From an uncultured Oscillospiraceae bacterium (lineage in GTDB: Bacteria > Bacillota > Clostridia > Oscillospirales > Oscillospiraceae), in contig CAJTYO010000005.1 of assembly GCA_910584045.1 (NCBI GenBank), forward strand, positions 1 through 64,000: a DNA stretch of 64,000 bases, read 5' to 3'. The notes under the pieces were generated by a model that ran no database searches, was not told where the DNA came from, and worked only from the letters and a program-made list of their open reading frames with translations. This document shows, in pieces, positions 34,691 to 43,161 of this stretch. Made by a program: the position numbers and the translations under genes. Numbering within the stretch: the first letter of the stretch is position 1; each line of letters starts with the position of its first letter.

Positions 34691-34936
34691 CTATTTGATT
34701 TGCCATACATTGCTCGGGTTGCTGCAAGATATGTTTCTCTGCTTAGTATGTTTTATTTCGCCTGTAAGATAGCCTTCCAGGGCCTCCAAGGATACAAGGT
34801 ACTTCTTCCCTACCTTAACGCTTGGAACAGCTCCAGAGCGAAGGAGAGTGCGGATAGCAGTCTCTGTAAGGCAAGTCTGCGGATCTTCTTCACGGAAATA
34901 TGCGGCTGCCTCTTTGATCGTTCTGGTTCGTACCAT
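34691..34936 (-). CDS. Excisionase / MerR-like helix-turn-helix protein
   Basis: 81-aa DNA-binding protein of the excisionase type. The pattern is IKEAAAYFREEDP (helix 1), TETAIRTLLRSGAVPSVKVG (recognition helix and turn), KKYLVSLEALEGYL (wing and last helix), as in Tn916-type Xis and similar helix-turn-helix proteins. It stands just upstream of the integrase on the same strand, the normal arrangement. AGGAGG precedes the ATG. Confidence 0.85.
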   Translation of the reverse strand: MVRTRTIKEAAAYFREEDPQTCLTETAIRTLLRSGAVPSVKVGKKYLVSLEALEGYLTGEIKHTKQRNISCSNPSNVWQIK

Positions 34937-34982
34937 GATATTCTCCTCCTTTGCAGCTTCGGAAAGCAGATGGGTGTTAATG

Positions 34983-35021
34983 AAAAAGCGATGCTCCCCG
35001 GTTCATTGACCGGAGAGCATC
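34983..35021 (-). terminator. Terminator after the sigma-like gene
   Basis: GATGCTC..CCGGT and ACCGG..GAGCATC form a stem with a 6-nt loop (34990-35021), followed on the minus strand by GCTTTTTC. Confidence 0.75.
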
Positions 35022-35132
35022 TTCTTTTGACAGCTTAATCATATCACAGAGAATAGTGCCCTTGCAATACCCTCTGATATGAATCGTTTGTGCACGCGCG
35101 GTGCCCTTGGTGTGCCCAAAGTATGCCCTTTA

Positions 35133-35624
35133 CTATGGCTGTGGGCGGTCTGCAAAGGTATACATTGCCACAAGGCGATCCAACGCTCGGTTCTTAATTT
35201 TATGAACCGTTCTTGTTACCACATTCAGTTCCTGAGCAATATCGCTCCAAGTACGACCTTCAAAATAGAATCGTTTAATAACAGTTTCCTGCTGCGTATC
35301 TTTTAGGAGTGCAATGTAGTATGCCAGTCTCTCCTGTTCACGTTCTAACGCAATCAAACGGTCAACTACTTCCTCGCGAACTTCAGCGTTTGCGCGATCA
35401 GTCTGCTCCTGGTAGTTCAATGCAATATAAAGCGTTTTGTTCGAGATATGTCCTTTACTGCGGGTAGCTCCATCACCATGGCCCAAGGACATTGCTCCAA
35501 TCATTTCGTCCGATGAAACATTCGCTGGGTATTCCAGTTCATAATGCAGAAGAGCAATCTGGTTTATACGTTCGTGATATGACTCTAATAGGCTAATCAC
35601 ATAGGCTCTTGTTTCGATAGCCAT
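35133..35624 (-). CDS. Sigma-70 region-4-like / phage-type regulator
   Basis: 163-aa protein. The C-terminal helix-turn-helix resembles sigma region 4 (FEGRTWSDIAQELNVVTRTVHKIKNRALDRL, about 122-152). The N-terminal part is a long helical region with charged heptads (LIALEREQERLAYYIALL) likely to form a coiled coil. Such proteins regulate conjugative elements and prophages (ArpU/DUF1492-type). It belongs to the integrase-bearing element. GAGG precedes the ATG by about 10 nt. Confidence 0.65.
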   Translation of the reverse strand: MAIETRAYVISLLESYHERINQIALLHYELEYPANVSSDEMIGAMSLGHGDGATRSKGHISNKTLYIALNYQEQTDRANAEVREEVVDRLIALEREQERLAYYIALLKDTQQETVIKRFYFEGRTWSDIAQELNVVTRTVHKIKNRALDRLVAMYTFADRPQP

Positions 35625-36094
35625 TTTTCCGATTCCTCAATACCCGTCTTATAAGACGGTCGGCAAGCAGGCCCTTTATTCTGCTCTTGGTCATAAATAT
35701 CCTAACATAAAGGCTTGGTTCCTGCGTAGCAAGCCGCCAGGATGTTCCATTTTACCATCTTAATAGGCGGAGCCCGTCCAGACATCAACGGAGCAGCAAG
35801 AATTTTCCGGATTCTTCTACAGTTGCCCCAAATCCGCATATCAATCATCCATCTCCAACAGATTACTATGACCAGACAGATATGCCAAAGAAATATCAGG
35901 CACACATGAATCCCCCCTGTGGTATGGCGGCAAATTTTCAAAAGCTCCATTCGTCCGTTTTTGTCACTATACGCCGAATATTAGAATAAACTGTGACGAA
36001 GTTCTGGAATTTTATTGGATTCGTTCGACGATATTCGACATTATTTGCACAAAAGTTCTTAAAAAATATGTTTTTCTGCAAATATGCGTTAAAA
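35625..36094. other. 470-bp stretch with possible decayed coding remnants
   Basis: No intact gene. On the plus strand a start-less frame from about 35600 reads LYSALGHKYPNIKAWFL and stops near 35762. Another reads PTDYYDQTDMPKKYQAHMN near 35865. These may be remnants of one frameshifted gene, or chance. The minus-strand frame at 35702-35950 has Trp/Cys/Ile-rich composition and no good start site. Confidence 0.3.
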
Positions 36095-36799
36095 CTATAT
36101 GGCCTCTGCGAAGCGGTATCCTACCTTGAATATTGTTTGGATATACTCATTGTTTTTGGGATGAAGCCCAAGCTTTTGCCGCAGCGAGGAGATATGATCA
36201 GATACAGTAGATGCCCCCAGATTTCCATTTGTCTTCCAGACGTAGGAGTAGATTTGCTCTTTAGAAAAAGCAACTCCAGGGCTGTTGGCCAATAAATATA
36301 AGAGATCAAACTCTTTTGGCGTCAGATAGACGGCATGGCCCCGCATCCTCACATGGCGGCGTAGGGGGTCAATAAACAGTTCTTTGTGTTCAATACAGGG
36401 AAGTAGATTCCCGGCATGCACACATCTTATCCGTTCTTCTCTGCGTAATACTCCATTAAGGAGCGCGAGGATCTCCCTTAGATCAACAGGCAATTCAACA
36501 CATACGTCTGCACCTTGGTTGAGCATATCCGCCCGGTCTGCACTGCCAGAAAATGCAGATGTCAGGATAATATACGGCGGCGGACATAGGAACCTGTCCA
36601 CTATCTCCGTCAAAAGGGAACGCGCAGCATCTATGTCGAGGTCAAGCCAAAGAAACGCAGGACTATTAGTGTGTAGTATAGACAGAGCTTCTTGCATATC
36701 TCCTGCGATAGTCGCAAGAATACCGTGTTTAGCCAAAGTGTCACATACTAACCCACTATACTCAATATGGGATGAAAGGAGTAAAATGTTCTGTTTCAT
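36095..36799 (-). CDS. OmpR/PhoB-type response regulator, degenerate receiver
   Basis: 234-aa regulator. The ATG at 36799 follows AGGA by 7 nt. The C-terminal winged helix (about 140-232) is a good match to the OmpR/PhoB type (LTPKEFDLLYLLANSPG, SKEQIYSYVW, VSDHISSLRQKLG, TIFKVGYRF). The N-terminal receiver is unusual. The phospho-acceptor Asp is kept in WLDLD, but the acidic pair is replaced (LLLSSHIE) and the conserved Lys position reads ELPVDL. It probably works without normal phosphorylation. No kinase is adjacent. Confidence 0.78.
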   Translation of the reverse strand: MKQNILLLSSHIEYSGLVCDTLAKHGILATIAGDMQEALSILHTNSPAFLWLDLDIDAARSLLTEIVDRFLCPPPYIILTSAFSGSADRADMLNQGADVCVELPVDLREILALLNGVLRREERIRCVHAGNLLPCIEHKELFIDPLRRHVRMRGHAVYLTPKEFDLLYLLANSPGVAFSKEQIYSYVWKTNGNLGASTVSDHISSLRQKLGLHPKNNEYIQTIFKVGYRFAEAI

Positions 36800-36931
36800 A
36801 AATTTTCCTGCATAGAAATAATTTGAAAAACCGACTCCTTCTGTCTGCGGCAGTGTAATCTGCCCTGAACCCAATCTGTTCTGGAAAGGGACTGTCATAT
36901 ATAAAAGAAGCCTGTTAGTTTGTGGATATAT

Positions 36932-36968
36932 AAAGCGGGGGTGCGGACCATAATCAGTCCGCACCCCC
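36932..36968 (-). terminator. Terminator of the truncated 36980 gene
   Basis: GGGGGTGCGGAC (36937-36948) pairs with GTCCGCACCCCC (36957-36968); on the minus strand GCTTTATATAT follows. Confidence 0.78.
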
Positions 36969-36979
36969 TCATGAGAATG

Positions 36980-37435
36980 TTATGGTGTTACCAGCCGTGT
37001 CGGGAAATCGTTCGTATTATAGCACATGACCACATCCTGTCCGGATGTGCATTCAATCTGGACCATCAGTCTCTCGTTTGCCAGAGAAACTGTCGGACAG
37101 TTGAAAGAGAACTGGGAGGGGTGATTGCCCGTCCCTGTAGTGGAAACATCCAACGTCTGTGATCCCAGCAGAACAGGGGCGTTACCAGCTGCATTTGTCT
37201 TATACAGTGCAACACTGACCTCTGTTCCAGCAGCCGCAGGAGCTGTCCACAGCGTGAAATTCCATTCACCAGCAGCGTAGTCTCCGCTCAGAGCGGGAGT
37301 ATACCACCGATTAGCTGCACTGGTGATAGTCTTGATGGGCTGCCAGCCAGTCAGTGTCGCGTTATTTGCCTGCAAACTCTCGCCATCGATGCCTTCCACA
37401 ACAGAATTGTACAGATACCAAACATTGCTATTACA
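36980..37435 (-). pseudogene. 5'-truncated unknown gene
   Basis: The C-terminal ~150 residues of an unrecognised protein, beta-rich, Thr/Ala/Asn-rich, with phrases such as WTAPAAAGTEVSVALYKT. The frame is open upstream of the GTG at 37399 to a stop near 37433, with no ATG and no ribosome binding site, so the start seems lost. The break falls where a second truncated gene begins on the other strand. A terminator follows it, which supports a real former gene. It could be the end of a surface or phage-tail-like protein; not known. Confidence 0.45.
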
Positions 37436-37456
37436 GAACTACGCCTACGAAAAAAT

Positions 37457-37732
37457 GTGTCAGAGTATCAAATGAGTACGGCATTAGGGCAAAACCATGG
37501 ATACATCCAAGCTATTTCGTCTGGTAAATCATTACCATCTATGGCACAATTTTTGAATATCTGTGACTTTTTTGAAATTACACCGCTAGAGTTTTTCGAT
37601 TCTGAAACTGCTAACCCGCAACTCATTCATATTGCGATGGAAGGGATGTACTTTCGATGTGAAGGAAAGCCAATCGTAGATTACTATGTTTTCATGCAGA
37701 TTACTGTCCATTGTAAGCCCCCCATACGGTAG
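37457..37732 (+). pseudogene. XRE-type helix-turn-helix protein, truncated at both ends
   Basis: The central part reads VSEYQMSTALGQNHGYIQAI, SSGKSLPSMAQFLNICDFF, EITPLEFFD, a clear XRE/Cro-type DNA-binding domain. The frame continues upstream (ITELRLRKN) with no start codon. After PQLIHIAME the sequence turns to non-matching Cys/Tyr-rich residues, so the normal C-terminus is lost. The GTG at 37457 lies inside the first helix and is unlikely to be a true start. A relic within the decayed island. Confidence 0.6.
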
Positions 37733-37767
37733 TCTGTAGGTTGTGCCCCCCTGTTAGCGCCGGGGGG

Positions 37768-37799
37768 CTCCCGGAGGGAGCGACCCTCCGGGAGTTTTT
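37768..37799 (+). terminator. Strong intrinsic terminator
   Basis: CTCCCGGAGGG (37768-37778), loop AGCGA, CCCTCCGGGAG (37784-37794), then TTTTT. It points rightward although the only rightward gene before it is the truncated XRE gene. Confidence 0.85.
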
Positions 37800-37808
37800 A
37801 CGCTTCAA

Positions 37809-38096
37809 TTACTCGTCCAGCTCCGCCAGAATCACGCGCTGCTTGTCGTCGAAGAACAGCCGCACACGGCTGCCAATCTCCAGATCCTTCCAGACCTCCG
37901 GAGACAGGCACTTCTTTTTTTCCGCTTTCAGTCCAAACGCTTTGAAGTCTTCCGACTCATAGGTGCTGGCGGGAGAGAGAACAAACATGTTGGCAAATGG
38001 TGTTTTCTTCTTTTGTTCGTTCTCGAACCGTCCGGCGGCCCAGCCTACGAACACATAGCCGGGGTAACTGGTCTGCACTAAAAATTCCTCGCCCAT
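37809..38096 (-). CDS. Conserved-looking hypothetical protein, 95 aa
   Basis: Unknown function. The ATG at 38096 follows AGGAGG. The protein opens MGEEFLVQTSYPGYVFVGW, is rich in Lys and Phe in the middle, and ends with a small beta segment (GSRVRLFFDDKQRVILAEL). No membrane segment. A duplicate of its leader and first two codons lies inverted at 31922-32095, where it is cut by insertion-element DNA. The full copy here seems intact. Confidence 0.6.
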   Translation of the reverse strand: MGEEFLVQTSYPGYVFVGWAAGRFENEQKKKTPFANMFVLSPASTYESEDFKAFGLKAEKKKCLSPEVWKDLEIGSRVRLFFDDKQRVILAELDE

Positions 38097-38265
38097 ATAG
38101 GGTCCTCCTTTCTGGGGTCCTGCCCCTGCTCCTTTTTTCAGGAAAGCCTTGTTTCCACCCAGCGGTCTACGGGTTGGTTCCACGTGGCTTTTTGATGTGA
38201 CCTAAACCTGAATAAATGGACAGCCGGACCCGTCGGTCCGACTGTCCATTTACATATTAAAACCT
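38091..38265 (-). repeat. Inverted duplicate B of 31922-32095
   Basis: Leader and start region of the 95-aa gene, repeated inverted 6 kb to the left. Within it, AAATGGACAGCCGGACC and GGTCCGACTGTCCATTT (about 38214-38252) form a long stem, mostly kept in the other copy, so the leader RNA is structured. Confidence 0.85.
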
Positions 38266-38380
38266 GCCGACACTCCTTCATTGGCCCGGCTCCTTGACTT
38301 TTTGCTCATATAGGTCTATTATTAAGACTTAATTTTATTTAGCGGAACGACGCATTTCGCTAAAGCAGGGAGGGCTATTT

Positions 38381-39979
38381 GTGTCCATCAAGTATATTTT
38401 TGTGACCGGCGGAGTCGTGTCTGGATTGGGCAAAGGGATTGCCGCTGCATCCCTGGGGCGTCTGCTGAAACAGCGGGGACTGAAGGTCCGGGTTCAGAAG
38501 CTGGACCCCTATCTCAACGTGGACCCCGGAACTATGAATCCCTATCAACATGGAGAGGTGTTTGTCACCGACGACGGGGCGGAGACTGATCTGGATCTGG
38601 GCCACTATGAGCGGTTCATCGACGAGAATCTGGACATCAATTCCTCCGTCTCCTCAGGTCGGGTGTACTGGGATGTGCTCAACCGGGAGCGACGGGGGGA
38701 CTACCTGGGCGGAACGGTGCAGATCATTCCTCACATCACCGGAGAAATCAAGCGGCGAATCTATCAGCTGGATACGCCGGACACGGACGTGGCTATCGTG
38801 GAGATCGGCGGCACTGTGGGAGACATTGAGAGCCAGCCCTTTCTGGAGACTATTCGACAAGTGGCAGCGGAGCGGGGACGACACAATGTTATGTTTATCC
38901 ACGTCTCTCTTATTGTCTCCATCCCCGGCTCAGAGGAGTTAAAATCGAAGCCCACCCAGCACTCCGCCAAGGAGCTTTTGAGCTTGGGCATCCAGCCAGA
39001 TGTGATCCTATGCCGATGTGACCAGCCCGTGCCGAGGGATATTCTGGAGAAAATCTCCCTGTTTTGCAGCATCCCCGTGAAGAACGCCATCCCCAACCTG
39101 ACGGCGGACCTGCTCTACGAGGTGCCGCTGATGCTGGAGCGGGAGGGCTTGGCAGACGTGGTGGTGCGGCGGCTGGGACTCATTTGTCACACGCCGGACC
39201 TCACCGAGTGGGCCGCCATGGTCCACCGGGCCAAGAACCCCGCCAGGGCGGTGGAGATCGCCCTGGTGGGGAAGTATGTGGCCCTCCACGACGCGTATCT
39301 CTCGGTGGTGGAAGCTCTGACCCACGGCGGCATTGAAAACGATGTGCATGTGGATATTCGCTGGGTGGACAGCGAGACAGTGACAGGTGAAAATGTTGAC
39401 TTGCTGCTGGACGGGTGCGCTGGGGTGCTGGTCCCCGGCGGCTTCGGCAGCCGGGGCGTAGAGGGCAAAATCAGCGCCATCCGGTATGCCCGCGAGAGAG
39501 GCGTGCCCTTCCTGGGCATCTGCCTAGGGATGCAGATGGCGGTGGTGGAGCTGGCTCGGAATCGGGCCGGTCTGGCAGGGGCTCACTCCAGCGAGCTGGA
39601 TCCCCAGACGAAGTATCCGGTTATCGACCTGCTGCCAGATCAAGCCGAAGTCACGGAGAAGGGCGGGACTATGCGCCTGGGGAGCTTCCCCTGCCTGTTG
39701 GCAGAGAACAGCCGGGCTCGGGAAGCCTACGGCGCAGAGCGCATTGATGAGCGCCACCGCCACCGCTATGAGTTCAACAACGCCTACCGTCAGGCGTTGG
39801 CGGAGACGGAGTTGGTTCTCTCCGGCCTGTCTCCGGACGGACGGTTGGTGGAAATCGTAGAGCTGCGGGATCACCCCTGGTTCGTAGGGGTCCAGTTCCA
39901 TCCAGAGCTGAAGAGCCGTCCCAACCGGGCTCACCCCCTGTTCCGGGAGTTTATCCGCGCAGTGAAGATGTACAAATAA
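38381..39979 (+). CDS. pyrG: CTP synthase
   Basis: Makes CTP from UTP with ATP and glutamine. The N-terminal synthetase domain (about 1-270) opens with the diagnostic [15 protein letters not shown]. The C-terminal class I glutamine amidotransferase domain has its nucleophile Cys in GICLGMQ (about 378) and the His-Glu pair in [13 protein letters not shown]. Length 532 aa is normal. The start is GTG, supported by GGGAGG 8 nt upstream. Monocistronic, ending in a bidirectional terminator. Confidence 0.97.
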   Translation: MSIKYIFVTGGVVSGLGKGIAAASLGRLLKQRGLKVRVQKLDPYLNVDPGTMNPYQHGEVFVTDDGAETDLDLGHYERFIDENLDINSSVSSGRVYWDVLNRERRGDYLGGTVQIIPHITGEIKRRIYQLDTPDTDVAIVEIGGTVGDIESQPFLETIRQVAAERGRHNVMFIHVSLIVSIPGSEELKSKPTQHSAKELLSLGIQPDVILCRCDQPVPRDILEKISLFCSIPVKNAIPNLTADLLYEVPLMLEREGLADVVVRRLGLICHTPDLTEWAAMVHRAKNPARAVEIALVGKYVALHDAYLSVVEALTHGGIENDVHVDIRWVDSETVTGENVDLLLDGCAGVLVPGGFGSRGVEGKISAIRYARERGVPFLGICLGMQMAVVELARNRAGLAGAHSSELDPQTKYPVIDLLPDQAEVTEKGGTMRLGSFPCLLAENSRAREAYGAERIDERHRHRYEFNNAYRQALAETELVLSGLSPDGRLVEIVELRDHPWFVGVQFHPELKSRPNRAHPLFREFIRAVKMYK

Positions 39980-39985
39980 TAAAGC

Positions 39986-40014
39986 CCCGCCTGAGAAAAG
40001 TCTTCTCAGGCGGG
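39986..40014. terminator. Bidirectional terminator
   Basis: CCCGCCTGAGA (39986-39996) pairs with TCTCAGGCGGG (40004-40014). On the minus strand GCTTTATTATTTG follows, which suits the DUF4177 gene; on the plus strand it ends pyrG. Confidence 0.78.
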
Positions 40015-40021
40015 CTCCGGT

Positions 40022-40222
40022 TTACTTTTCAGGGATTTCTTTCTCAAAAATCAGGTCCATGGATTTGATTCCGCCGTAACTGGAGAAGGTCAGAGGTACA
40101 TATCCCACATACCGCCAGCCATTCCGGGCCTCCCGGTCGATGACCTCACGGTGAGTACCCTCGGCATTGTTGATCCAAAAGCCGCCTCCGGTGTCGATCA
40201 CGATATACTGGTACTCGTACAT
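40022..40222 (-). CDS. DUF4177-family small protein
   Basis: 66-aa protein of the DUF4177 type, function unknown. The family pattern is a Tyr-rich first strand (YEYQYIVIDTG), then EVIDREARNGWRYVGYVP, then a final strand (MDLIFEKEI). The ATG at 40222 is preferred over one 18 nt upstream because AAAGGAGG is placed 5 nt before it. It may be cotranscribed with nothing else; metG follows on the same strand but lies upstream. Confidence 0.75.
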   Translation of the reverse strand: MYEYQYIVIDTGGGFWINNAEGTHREVIDREARNGWRYVGYVPLTFSSYGGIKSMDLIFEKEIPEK

Positions 40223-40297
40223 CAGCGCCTCCTTTGACAAATGGTTCCATATTGCCGCGCTCGCATTGTTGGGATGCTAGGGCAGTCCTGCGGCAAC

Positions 40298-42274
40298 CTA
40301 GCAAAGCTTCGCGCCCGCGGGAATTTTATCGTCCACCATCAGCAGGTTCAGGCATTCCTCGCCCTTTTCGGTGTGAACGGCGGAAATCAGCATCCCCTGG
40401 CTCTCCTGACCCATCATCTTCCGAGGGGGCAGGTTCACGATGGCCACCAAAGTTTTGCCGAGCAGGTCCTCCGGGGCATACCACTTGGCAATGCCGGAGA
40501 GAATCTGCCGGTCTGTGCCGGTGCCGTCGTCCAGAGTGAATTTCAGCAGCTTGTCGGACTTCTTCACCCTCTGGCAGTCCTTCACCTTCACAGCCCGGAA
40601 GTCGGACCTGCAGAAGGTGTCGAAGTCCACCTTCTCCTCCGCCTGGGGCTCGATCTCCACGGCGGGCAGGGCGGCCTTTTTCGCCTCCTCCTGGATGCGC
40701 TCCAGCTCCTCCAGCTCCTTGGTTATGTCGATACGCGGGAACAGGTTCTCGCCCTTGTGGACCTCCGCGCCGGCGGGCAGGACACCCCATTTCTCTGCGC
40801 TGTCCCAGGTCCGGGCTGTCTCGTCCGCGCCAAGCTGGGCAAAAATCCTTCCGCAGCTCTCCGGCATGAAGGGGGTCAGCAGCACTGTGCATACCCGGAT
40901 GGTCTCCAGCAGGTTGTAGAGCACCGTGGCCAGCCGGGTTCCGTTGGCCGTCATATCCTTGGCCAGAGTCCAGGGAGCATTCTCGTCGATATACTTGTTG
41001 GCCCGCTGGATGACCTTGAAAACCTCCTCCAGGGCGTTCTGGAATTGGAACTTCTTCATCTGCTCCTCGTATCGCCTGCGCAGGTCGGTCACCATAGCTG
41101 TCAGTCCGCTGTCCAGCTCCGGATTATCCTGCCGGACCGCTGGGAGCTTGCCGTCAAAGTATTTGTCCGCCATGGCGGTGGTACGGCTGACCAGATTGCC
41201 CAGGTCGTTGGCAAGATCAGTATTGATGGTCTGGATGAGCAGCTCGTTGGAAAAGTTGCCGTCGGTCCCAAAGGGGAAGGTCCGCAGCAGGAAGAACCGC
41301 AGCGCATCCACGCCGTACCGCTCCGCCAGCATATAGGGGTCCACCACGTTGCCCTTGGATTTCGCCATCCGTCCGCCGTCCAGCATCAGCCAGCCGTGGC
41401 CGTAGACCTTTTTCGGCAGGGGGAGGTCCAGGCTCATGAGGAACGCAGGCCAGTAGATGGCGTGAAACCGGACGATCTCTTTGCCCACGAAGTGGACATC
41501 GGCGGGCCAGAACCTGTCTGCGTCGTTATATTTGTCGTTCTGATAGCCCAGGGCGGTCATGTAGTTGAACAGTGCGTCCAGCCATACGTAGACCACATGG
41601 CCCGGGTCGAAATCCACGGGTACGCCCCAGGTGAAGCTGGTGCGGGAAACGCACAGGTCCTGCAAGCCGCCTTCGCAGTCGATGAAGTTGTTGACCATCT
41701 CGTGTACCCGGCTCTTGGGCTCCAGGAAATCCGTATTCAGCAGCAGATCTCTCACCCGGTCCGCGTACTTAGAGGCCTGAAAGAAGTAAGCCTCCTCCTC
41801 GGCATCGATGACTTCCCGGCCGCAGTCGGGGCACTTGCCGTCCGCCAGCTGGCTTTCGGTCCAAAAGCTTTCGCAGGGCTTGCAGTACTTGCCCTTATAG
41901 GAGCCCTTATAGATATCGCCGTTTTCGTACATCTTCCGGAAAATCTTCTGGATAGCGGCGACATGATACTCGTCGGTTGTGCGGATGAAGCGGTCGTATT
42001 GAACGTTCATCAGCTTCCACAGATCCAGCACTCCGCCGGGGGCAGTGACGATATTGTCCACGAATTGCTGGGGGGTGACTCCGGCCTCTTTAGCCTTGTC
42101 CTCGATTTTCTGACCGTGCTCGTCGGTGCCGGTGAGGAACATGACGTCGTAGCCTTGGAGCCGCTTGTACCGGGCCATGGCATCAGTGGCCACGGTGCAG
42201 TAAGCGTGGCCGATGTGGAGCTTCCCAGAGGGGTAGTAAATGGGGGTAGTGATATAAAAATGTTTGTTGTCCAT
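40298..42274 (-). CDS. metG: Methionyl-tRNA synthetase
   Basis: Charges tRNA-Met with methionine. Class I motifs: HIGH as HIGHAY (20-25) and the KMSKS loop in the variant form MAKSKGN (303-309). A four-Cys zinc knuckle is present (C131-x2-C134, C148-x2-C151). The C-terminal ~110 residues form the EMAP-II-like tRNA-binding domain (DFRAVKVKDCQRVKKSDKLL to the end), giving a homodimeric 658-aa enzyme. GGAGG precedes the ATG. A 34-codon reading frame with a strong ribosome binding site lies just upstream. Confidence 0.96.
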   Translation of the reverse strand: MDNKHFYITTPIYYPSGKLHIGHAYCTVATDAMARYKRLQGYDVMFLTGTDEHGQKIEDKAKEAGVTPQQFVDNIVTAPGGVLDLWKLMNVQYDRFIRTTDEYHVAAIQKIFRKMYENGDIYKGSYKGKYCKPCESFWTESQLADGKCPDCGREVIDAEEEAYFFQASKYADRVRDLLLNTDFLEPKSRVHEMVNNFIDCEGGLQDLCVSRTSFTWGVPVDFDPGHVVYVWLDALFNYMTALGYQNDKYNDADRFWPADVHFVGKEIVRFHAIYWPAFLMSLDLPLPKKVYGHGWLMLDGGRMAKSKGNVVDPYMLAERYGVDALRFFLLRTFPFGTDGNFSNELLIQTINTDLANDLGNLVSRTTAMADKYFDGKLPAVRQDNPELDSGLTAMVTDLRRRYEEQMKKFQFQNALEEVFKVIQRANKYIDENAPWTLAKDMTANGTRLATVLYNLLETIRVCTVLLTPFMPESCGRIFAQLGADETARTWDSAEKWGVLPAGAEVHKGENLFPRIDITKELEELERIQEEAKKAALPAVEIEPQAEEKVDFDTFCRSDFRAVKVKDCQRVKKSDKLLKFTLDDGTGTDRQILSGIAKWYAPEDLLGKTLVAIVNLPPRKMMGQESQGMLISAVHTEKGEECLNLLMVDDKIPAGAKLC

Positions 42275-42299
42275 AGGACGAATCCTCCAGAATTTCTAT

Positions 42300-42404
42300 T
42301 TAAAATCCGCGTGACATCTGTCCGTCCGGCCAATCCGGACCATCCCGGAGCGCCATCAGCAGGAATCCGACAGAGTTCTTCCGTTGTCCGTCAGTTATTC
42401 CCAT
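42300..42404 (-). CDS. Possible 34-aa small protein upstream of metG
   Basis: Begins with ATG at 42404 behind an ideal AAAGGAGG site and ends 25 nt before metG. The product (MGITDGQRKNSVGFLLMALR then a Gly/Asp/Pro-rich tail) has no known match. It could be a true small protein or a leader that sets metG translation. No T-box structure is evident. Confidence 0.4.
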   Translation of the reverse strand: MGITDGQRKNSVGFLLMALRDGPDWPDGQMSRGF

Positions 42405-42558
42405 AGCAGCGACCTCCTTTTTACATAGTGATTTTAATGTACCACAAATCCCCTCTCTTTACAAGGCCTGCCCGCCGTTTTTTGTGCCGGGATGCGGAAA
42501 AAACCGGCATATCCGCCGCCTGTAGGCGCATAGGCTTGTCAGAAAGGAGTGAGGCCGG

Positions 42559-43107
42559 ATGGAGCGGGTAGGATTGTACTGCCAGGGGGAGCACCGGGGA
42601 GAGGTGGCCATGTCCCTCTGGGGCCCCAACGGGGCGCGGACGGAAATTGTCGCGTCCATGGGAGACCCGGGGGACGGACTGTACCGGGCCTTTCTGATGG
42701 GGGAAGGGGGCGAGCTGCCGCTGGGGGTGCTTGCCCCGGAGGAGAGTGGGCGGCTGACGGTATGCCGAAGGCTGTACAACCGGGATCTGGCGAGGCTGGG
42801 TAAAATACTCCGCGGGGAGGCCCGACGCTCCTTCCGCTTCGAGGAGACCGGGCTGTGCTGGCGGGAGACGGGCTGCCCGGCGCAGCTGTTTCACAGCCGG
42901 TTTCTCATTGAGCGCCTGCGTCCTATCGGACGGGCCTGGTGGCGGCGGGAGGGGGAGACGCTGCTGGTGGCCCTTCCACTGGAGGAGGGACGGCCTTTCC
43001 CGTTGGAGGCGCTGTTTTGCCTGGGCCGGGTCCGGTGTGTGGAAGGAAAGCGGTGCGTGGTCTATGCTTTCTGGGAGGAGGAGCCGTTTTTTTTGTGGGA
43101 GGAGTAA
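42559..43107 (+). CDS. Hypothetical protein, 182 aa
   Basis: Unknown function. Start supported by AAAGGAG about 8 nt before the ATG. Soluble, Arg/Glu/Gly/Trp-rich, beta-dominated in the first half (VGLYCQGEHRGEVAMSL, RTEIVASMGDPGDGLYRAFL) with a middle helical stretch of Arg and Leu. No catalytic motif is recognised. Its composition is that of a normal gene of this genome. It converges with the radical SAM gene 54 bp away. Confidence 0.6.
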   Translation: MERVGLYCQGEHRGEVAMSLWGPNGARTEIVASMGDPGDGLYRAFLMGEGGELPLGVLAPEESGRLTVCRRLYNRDLARLGKILRGEARRSFRFEETGLCWRETGCPAQLFHSRFLIERLRPIGRAWWRREGETLLVALPLEEGRPFPLEALFCLGRVRCVEGKRCVVYAFWEEEPFFLWEE

Positions 43108-43161
43108 AAATTTCTCCGGGCGGCTTTCTTTTGGGGAAAAATTGTGGTAGAATAAGAAAAA

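Noticed and set aside
40241..42406. 721-aa plus-strand frame over metG
   Set aside because: Antisense of metG, whose HIGH, zinc and KMSKS motifs are in the minus-strand frame.
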